Below are positions 6,686 through 10,677 of a DNA stretch of 10,677 bases, one piece after another; the first letter of the stretch is position 1, and each line of letters starts with the position of its first letter. Position numbers and translations under genes: made by a program. Source of the stretch: Candidatus Acetothermia bacterium (GTDB taxonomy: Bacteria > Bipolaricaulota > Bipolaricaulia > Bipolaricaulales > Bipolaricaulaceae); contig JAGDVW010000049.1 in NCBI GenBank assembly GCA_023255835.1, positions 1 to 10,677 on the forward strand. The letters are read 5' to 3'. The notes under the pieces are model-generated. The model made no database searches, was not told where the DNA came from, and saw only the letters and a list, made by a program, of their open reading frames with translations.

Positions 6686-8069
6686 GGATGGCCAAAAGGG
6701 CGCAGAGGTACCAAAGGCCGAAGCGCTGGCCCACGGGGAGGGTTGCGCCGGGGAGGTTCCCGATGGCCCCCACCAGCCCAAGGTAGGGCTCGGCGAGCCA
6801 TCCCAGGGCTTGGCCAACCCAGGGCTGGCGGGTGGGCACGAGAAGAAACGGGAGCCCGAGGATCCCGGCCCAAAGGAAGAGGGTGGTCCAGGGGATGAGG
6901 ATGAGATTGGCCAAAAGCCCATAGGATGAGAGGTAGCCAAAGCTCGCGGCCAAGAAGGGGAGGACGCCGAGCTGGGCGGCGGCGCTCACCGCAAGGAGGT
7001 CGGCAACATACCGGGGAAGGCGGGGGAGGCCGCGGCGGAATGCCGATCCCGACCAAGACGGCCAGAGGAAGAGGATCCCGGCGGTGGCGGAAAAGGAAAG
7101 CTGGAAGGCGGCATCCAGGGCGGACCAGGGCCAGATGAGGAGAACCAAAATGGCCGCAAAAGAGAGCCCCTGGAGGGAGTCGAGCCAGGCCTTGCTCACC
7201 CAACCCCACTCCCAGAGGATCCAAAAGAGCCCAACCACCCCGAACATCACTGCGGCGCGCAAAAGGGAAACCCGTAGCCCGCCGATGAGCACATAAAGGC
7301 CCACGGCGGGGATGAGGAGGAAGTAGCGCCACGCTTTGGGGAGGCGAAAAAGCCCAAGGAGGAACCATCCTCCAGCCACGAGGATCCCCACGTGGAGCCC
7401 GGAGAGGGCGAGGAGATGGGCCACCCCTGCCTCCCGGAAGGCCTCCTTCTCCTCCGGAGAGAGGAAGCCCCGGCTTCCCAAAAGGAGGGCGGAAAGGAGG
7501 GCCCGGCTTTTCTCCGGAAGAGGGGAGAGGAGGGAGTGGATTTTTTCCCGGGCCTGGGCGGCCCAAAGGGGTATCCCGCCCCGGCTTTTGGAGAGGATCT
7601 CCACCCGTTCGGCGAAAAACAGGCCGCGGACCCCGCGCCGGGCCAAATATTCCCGGTATCCTTCAGGCTTTGGAACCTCATAACGGCCGAAGAGGCGGAC
7701 CCTCTCACCCGGATAAACGGAGAGGTCCTGGGGGATGTAGGCCAAAAGGCGCACGCCGAGGTTTGGGACCTCCACGGTGAAGGAGAGCCTTTTTGCTGTG
7801 GGCTCGGGGAGGTCGGCCACGTAACCGGTGCATTCCTGAAGGAGAGGAAGCTGGAAATCCAACTGTGCGGGGAAGGAGGGGGGACGAGCGAGGGCCATCC
7901 CCAGGAACAGGGAAGCGAGCCAAAGGCCGGGGGTCCATCTCAGGATGGCCGCGAGGATCAACGCGAACGCGGCGGGAAGGAGGGTCCAGGGGCCTCCCGG
8001 CCAGATGTACCCGAAAGCCACGCCGAACCCCAAGGCCGCGGCAATCCCGGGAAGGAGGGCTCGGGCCAT
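6609..8069 (-). CDS. comEC: ComEC-type DNA uptake channel protein, short form without nuclease domain
   Basis: A 486-residue polytopic membrane protein that would carry transforming DNA across the inner membrane. Two N-terminal helices (ALLPGIAAALGFGVAFGYIW and the next) precede a DUF4131/OB-like domain at about residues 60-170. The competence domain follows, with LLALSGLHVGILVAGG, SLLRAAVMFGVVGL and LDAAFQLSFSATAGILFLW, and ends in several more helices. Full-length ComEC proteins of about 750 residues add a C-terminal metallo-beta-lactamase nuclease; this one stops after the last helices (EEDLSPLEFQPKWRRAWPG), so that domain is absent. Short ComEC forms are known. The ATG at 8069 has AAGGAG 7 nt upstream. 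It is head-to-head with ssrA and convergent with udgB. Confidence 0.93.
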   Translation of the reverse strand: MARALLPGIAAALGFGVAFGYIWPGGPWTLLPAAFALILAAILRWTPGLWLASLFLGMALARPPSFPAQLDFQLPLLQECTGYVADLPEPTAKRLSFTVEVPNLGVRLLAYIPQDLSVYPGERVRLFGRYEVPKPEGYREYLARRGVRGLFFAERVEILSKSRGGIPLWAAQAREKIHSLLSPLPEKSRALLSALLLGSRGFLSPEEKEAFREAGVAHLLALSGLHVGILVAGGWFLLGLFRLPKAWRYFLLIPAVGLYVLIGGLRVSLLRAAVMFGVVGLFWILWEWGWVSKAWLDSLQGLSFAAILVLLIWPWSALDAAFQLSFSATAGILFLWPSWSGSAFRRGLPRLPRYVADLLAVSAAAQLGVLPFLAASFGYLSSYGLLANLILIPWTTLFLWAGILGLPFLLVPTRQPWVGQALGWLAEPYLGLVGAIGNLPGATLPVGQRFGLWYLCALLAILILRAAEEDLSPLEFQPKWRRAWPG

Positions 8070-8096
8070 TGGCAGCTCCTTCGGCCCCAGTATAAT
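8069..8096 (+). promoter_or_regulatory. Strong sigma70-type promoter for ssrA (TTGGCA-16-TATAAT)
   Basis: TTGGCA (8069-8074) and a perfect TATAAT (8091-8096) are 16 nt apart, and the mature tmRNA 5' end is 13 nt further on, leaving a short leader to be removed by RNase P. The -35 overlaps the first bases of comEC, so the two genes share this DNA. Confidence 0.8.
8089..8094 (-). promoter_or_regulatory. Divergent -10 for comEC, embedded in the ssrA -10
   Basis: TATACT on the minus strand overlaps the plus-strand TATAAT by four bases. Transcription would start near 8082, directly before the comEC Shine-Dalgarno. No minus-strand -35 is evident, so this would be weak or would need an activator. 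Confidence 0.4.
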
Positions 8097-8108
8097 GAAG
8101 GTGCTTGC

Positions 8109-8469
8109 GGGGGTGACCGGACTCGACGGGAACACCGAGGCCAGGCGGCAAGCGGAGCTCCCGTGTGCTCCTAAAACCACGGGACGGCAAAATAAATGCC
8201 GACTACGCTTACGTTCCCGCTTACGCCCTGAACTGATGGCGTAAGCCGTCCGCGGTTCCCTCGCCCGCGGGGGGCTAGCGGGCGTGACCGAAGCGGGCTA
8301 GCCTGAGGGCTCCGGCCCCGGAGCCGAGGGCGAGAACCGAAAGGGGCTGGGCTTTTGGCGATCCTGCCCGTGGGAGCGCCGAAAGCCGAGAAGAAAACAC
8401 GGGCTAAGCTTGTAGAAGCCGAAGCCGAGGTGTTTTCGGACGGGGGTTCAACTCCCCCCACCTCCACCA
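8109..8469 (+). ncRNA. ssrA: Transfer-messenger RNA (tmRNA, ssrA)
   Basis: This RNA rescues stalled ribosomes and tags the unfinished protein for destruction. The 5' end GGGGGTG (8109-8115) pairs with CACCTCC (8459-8465), followed by ACCA. The tRNA-like half shows GGACTCGACGGGAACACC, and the T-arm GGGGG-TTCAACT-CCCCC lies at 8442-8458. The H2 stem AACACC/GGTGTT (8131-8136 with 8429-8434) closes the long loop. Pseudoknot 1 has CCGTG/CACGG arms ending near 8184, then an A-rich linker. The tag frame is GCC (8198) to TGA (8234-8236), giving ADYAYVPAYALN. The end of the tag lies in a hairpin with a perfect 9-bp stem GCTTACGCC/GGCGTAAGC (8219-8227 with 8238-8246) that holds the stop in its loop, as in other tmRNAs. 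The 361-nt length is normal. tRNA-Gln follows after 4 nt. Confidence 0.97.
8198..8236 (+). other. tmRNA tag reading frame, peptide ADYAYVPAYALN
   Basis: The resume codon GCC at 8198 is about 13 nt after pseudoknot 1, matching the spacing of E. coli tmRNA (11 nt). The frame ends at TGA in the loop of the tag hairpin. The other two frames give PTTLTFPLTP and a basic peptide ending PELMA whose stop is in the stem, so they fit less well. Most bacterial tags end in LAA, VAA or similar, whereas this ends in YALN. The first residue could instead be an upstream codon (GGC at 8186), which would lengthen but not change the C-terminus. Confidence 0.75.
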
Positions 8470-8473
8470 GGGC

Positions 8474-8547
8474 TGGGGCGTAGCCAAGAGGTAAGGCAGC
8501 GGGCTTTGGACCCGCCATCGGAGGTTCGAATCCTCCCGCCCCAGCCA
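8474..8547 (+). tRNA. tRNA-Gln (anticodon UUG)
   Basis: The acceptor TGGGGCG (8474-8480) pairs with CGCCCCA (8537-8543), followed by discriminator G and an encoded CCA (8545-8547). The D-arm GTAGCCAAGAGGTAAGGCAGC is typical for Gln. The anticodon arm is GCGGG-CTTTGGA-CCCGC with anticodon TTG. The T-arm is GGAGG-TTCGAAT-CCTCC. It begins 4 nt after the tmRNA CCA and ends 2 nt before the rnc start codon, with no promoter or terminator on either side, so it is cut out of a longer transcript that also carries tmRNA and rnc. Confidence 0.97.
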
Positions 8548-8549
8548 GA

Positions 8550-9269
8550 ATGTCCTCCGTCCAAATATTTTCGCCCTTTGGCATCAGCCTCCCCGCGGAG
8601 CTCCTCCAGGAAGCCCTGACCCACGCTTCCTACGCCAATGAGACCGGCCTTCCCGCCAACGAGCGCCTGGAATTCTTGGGCGATGCCGTCCTTTCCCTGG
8701 CCGTGACAGAAATCCTCTTCCGCCGCTTCCCCGAGCGGGAGGAAGGGGAGCTCACGAAGATCCGGGCAGTGGTGGTCTCCCGCCCGATTTTGGCGGAGGT
8801 GGCGCGGCGCCTGGGTTTGGGCCCCCACCTCCTTTTGGGGAAAGGCGCGGAGGAAATGGGGGCGCGGGAGCGCCCCTCCGTTTTGGCTTCGGCATTGGAA
8901 GCCCTTCTTGGCGCGGTTTTCCTGAGCCATGGCTATCCCGTCGCCCGGGATCTCGTGGAAAGCTTGTTCTCTGAGGAGATCGCCCGTTACGCCCAAGAGG
9001 TGCCGGACTACAAATCCCTCCTTCAAGAGCTTTCCCACAAAAAATTTGGGACGTTGCCGGAATATCGGGTGATAGCCGAGGAAGGGCCGGAGCACAAAAA
9101 GGTGTTCACCGTGGAGGCTTCGGCCGGGGGGGTGAGGGCCCTTGGCCGGGGGAGATCCAAAAAGGAGGCGGAGCAGGCCGCCGCTAAACGCCTGTATCTT
9201 GCCCTCACCGGCTCCTCCCTCGGCGAAGATCGCCCCGGCCCGGAAACCCCAAGGGAGGCGGGGGCGTAG
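8550..9269 (+). CDS. rnc: Ribonuclease III
   Basis: A 239-residue double-strand-specific endoribonuclease involved in rRNA and mRNA processing. The catalytic domain has the signature NERLEFLGDAVLS (37-49, with E38, E41 and D45), LTHASYAN and GELTKIRA, and then SVLASALEALLGAVF with E117. In this last motif the residue aligned with the metal-binding Asp114 of E. coli is Ser. The double-stranded RNA-binding domain runs from about DYKSLLQELSHKKFG to GRGRSKKEAEQAAAKRLYLAL, and a short Pro-rich tail follows. The ATG at 8550 is the only good start, yet it has no Shine-Dalgarno; the GGAGG 25 nt upstream is in the tRNA T-stem. It sits 2 nt from the tRNA 3' end. If tRNA 3' maturation leaves the downstream RNA intact, the mRNA would begin at or near its start codon. 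The family call is certain; the expression model is inference. Confidence 0.96.
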   Translation: MSSVQIFSPFGISLPAELLQEALTHASYANETGLPANERLEFLGDAVLSLAVTEILFRRFPEREEGELTKIRAVVVSRPILAEVARRLGLGPHLLLGKGAEEMGARERPSVLASALEALLGAVFLSHGYPVARDLVESLFSEEIARYAQEVPDYKSLLQELSHKKFGTLPEYRVIAEEGPEHKKVFTVEASAGGVRALGRGRSKKEAEQAAAKRLYLALTGSSLGEDRPGPETPREAGA

Positions 9270-9298
9270 AATGAATGGAGCCCTTTGCGGAGGGTTTG

Positions 9299-9307
9299 AG
9301 AGGAGGA
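9299..9307 (+). promoter_or_regulatory. Shine-Dalgarno of the secreted repeat-protein gene
   Basis: AGAGGAGGAG lies 2-7 nt before the ATG at 9311 and supports that start. The 41-nt gap after rnc has no terminator, so transcription from the ssrA promoter could continue into this gene. Confidence 0.6.
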
Positions 9308-9310
9308 GCG

Positions 9311-10677
9311 ATGAAAAAGCTTGGTTTGGTGTTCTTGTTCTTCGGGGCGGTTTTGGCCTGGGCCCAGCCCGAGGAGGTCCGGGACCTTGGTTTTGCCAAC
9401 AAGCCCTTCAACCCCGGGGACGTGGGTTTGGTCATGCGGGCCCTTGTCCGCGATAACGACGCAGCAAACACCGATCCAATTTACTTTGCCCGCGTAATCG
9501 TGGAGAACCTGGGAACGGCAAAAGCTGAGGACATCGACTGGGTCGAGGTGCGCATGGAAGTCTCCTGCGGGAAAAAGGTGCTCTTGGCCTGGGGGAAGGG
9601 TTTTCCGCTCCAAGAGGTGCTTTTGGCCCGCGATCCCGAGGAGCGCATGATCCCCGACGACGGCGAGGCTTATCTTGAGGTATGGGTGAAGGCCACGGAG
9701 GGGATCACCGAGGGGCGGACGATCCAGCCCAAGATCACCTTATGGTGGGCCGAGGGCGACCAAGGCGGAGCGCTCGAGGTTGTGGACGGAGCGGCGGAGA
9801 AGCTGGTGGTGGCGGGAAGCTTTGCGGCCCGGGCCCTGGCTGGCCCGGAGGGCGGGAACCTCAACCCCGGCGACCGCTTCCCCGTGGCGGAATTCGAGGT
9901 CCAGGACACCGCGGACGTGAACCCCTGGGGCCTGGATGTGGTGAAGGTGCGCCTCGATGCCCCGAAGGACCTCGTCTGGCTCCTCGATAACGGGATTAAA
10001 AAGGTCGAGATCCCGGCTGGCCGCGACTATGCCCTCCCTGAGCCCCTTTTCGCTGCCCTGGACGAGGGGAAAGGTAAACTCACCCTGTGGGTGGCCGTTC
10101 CCGAAAATTTCCGGCCGGCCGAGCCGGTCACGGTGACCCCCACCCTCACCTTAACCCTGCGCGAGAACAAATTTTCTCAGGTTTTCAAGCTGGTTGATCC
10201 CGTGGCGGACCGCGTCCTCGCCGCCGGGCTGGAGATCTTGGCGGTGAACGTGCCGCAAGCAGGAACGGTGCTGAGCCAATTTACCGGCCGCCTTCCTTAT
10301 TCAATTTTGACCGTGGGCGATCAAGATCGAAACGCCACCCCAGTGCGTTTGGGTTCCCTCACCCTCAGGCCTTTGGGCACTTTGACCGAGGTGGGGAGCG
10401 TGGAGATCGTGGACCAGGGCGGCCGCCTCGTGGGCTACGCCAAAGGCCTGGATAAACCCGTGCCCCTCCTCTCCCCGGATGGGAAGCCCCTCCTCCTCCC
10501 GGATGACGCCACCTGGACCTTGAACATCACTTTGACCCTGCCTTCCCAGATCCCCCTTGGCGCAAGCCTCCTCCTTTCCCACGAGACGGCCGTGGAGGAA
10601 GCCCTTCCGCCCGATTGGCTTTTCCGGAGCGACGCCCTCACCAAGTTCCAAGGGACCCAGGTGGCAACGCCCAAGGA
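9311..10677 (+). CDS. Secreted protein with repeated beta-sandwich-like units, 3' end outside window
   Basis: The first 455 residues are visible and there is no stop before the window edge. A signal peptide (KKLGLVFLFFGAVLAWAQ) is cut near residue 19. After it come similar units of about 130-150 residues. Each has an acidic D-x-D/N turn and a following beta-rich stretch: DNDAANTDPIYFARVIVENL, QDTADVNPWGLDVVKVRL, and GDQDRNATPVRLGSLTLRPL. Each also has a preceding L-N-P-G-D or similar turn. Strand-rich composition with few cysteines suggests tandem Ig-like surface modules. I do not recognise a named family or a catalytic site. The start has a strong Shine-Dalgarno. Codon use matches rnc and the other local genes, so there is no sign of recent transfer. 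Confidence 0.8.
   Translation, partial: MKKLGLVFLFFGAVLAWAQPEEVRDLGFANKPFNPGDVGLVMRALVRDNDAANTDPIYFARVIVENLGTAKAEDIDWVEVRMEVSCGKKVLLAWGKGFPLQEVLLARDPEERMIPDDGEAYLEVWVKATEGITEGRTIQPKITLWWAEGDQGGALEVVDGAAEKLVVAGSFAARALAGPEGGNLNPGDRFPVAEFEVQDTADVNPWGLDVVKVRLDAPKDLVWLLDNGIKKVEIPAGRDYALPEPLFAALDEGKGKLTLWVAVPENFRPAEPVTVTPTLTLTLRENKFSQVFKLVDPVADRVLAAGLEILAVNVPQAGTVLSQFTGRLPYSILTVGDQDRNATPVRLGSLTLRPLGTLTEVGSVEIVDQGGRLVGYAKGLDKPVPLLSPDGKPLLLPDDATWTLNITLTLPSQIPLGASLLLSHETAVEEALPPDWLFRSDALTKFQGTQVATPK

Noticed and set aside
8171..8584. Protein-coding frame across the tmRNA and tRNA on the minus strand
   Set aside because: The DNA is fully explained by ssrA and tRNA-Gln secondary structure on the plus strand. 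Its peptide matches the type of spurious protein often called over such RNAs.

Overview
The window is about 10.7 kb of GC-rich, densely packed bacterial chromosome. Gene overlaps, very short leaders and a high-GC codon third position suggest a thermophilic or deep-branching bacterium. The style resembles candidate phyla such as Bipolaricaulota, but that placement is only a guess. All three stop codons end intact genes here, so the code is standard.

Left end (1-1270, minus strand): a protein-L-isoaspartate O-methyltransferase (pcm) relic runs off the window. Its reading frame is broken by two in-frame nonsense codons. A decayed IS256-family element abuts its 5' end; that element has lost the transposase catalytic core but seems to keep both ends.

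Middle (1285-5987): a small DUF4282 membrane protein (plus strand) converges on a shared bidirectional terminator with a large secreted protein. The latter combines a von Willebrand A domain, 13 uninterrupted RTX calcium-binding nonapeptides and three Ig/cadherin-like domains. Upstream on the minus strand lie dprA and a 55-residue membrane protein, unlisted by ordinary length cut-offs, whose stop is 2 nt before the dprA start. Divergent from these is an exported seven-bladed WD40 propeller.

Right half (5969-10677): a family 5 (UdgB) uracil-DNA glycosylase overlaps the WD40 gene at its start and the convergent comEC gene at its end. comEC is a nuclease-less channel protein and, with dprA, suggests natural transformation. 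Divergent from comEC is a strong promoter leading into a compact RNA-processing block: tmRNA (ssrA), 4 nt, tRNA-Gln(UUG), 2 nt, then the RNase III gene (rnc). The rnc start codon has no ribosome-binding site and sits 2 nt from the encoded tRNA CCA. The window ends inside a secreted protein built of repeated beta-sandwich-like units.

The most unusual points are the ssrA-trnQ-rnc block with its possible processing-generated leaderless rnc mRNA, the non-canonical tmRNA tag ending (YALN), the Ser replacing a metal-binding Asp in RNase III, the two overlapping divergent -10 elements, and the doubly interrupted pcm beside an IS256 relic.
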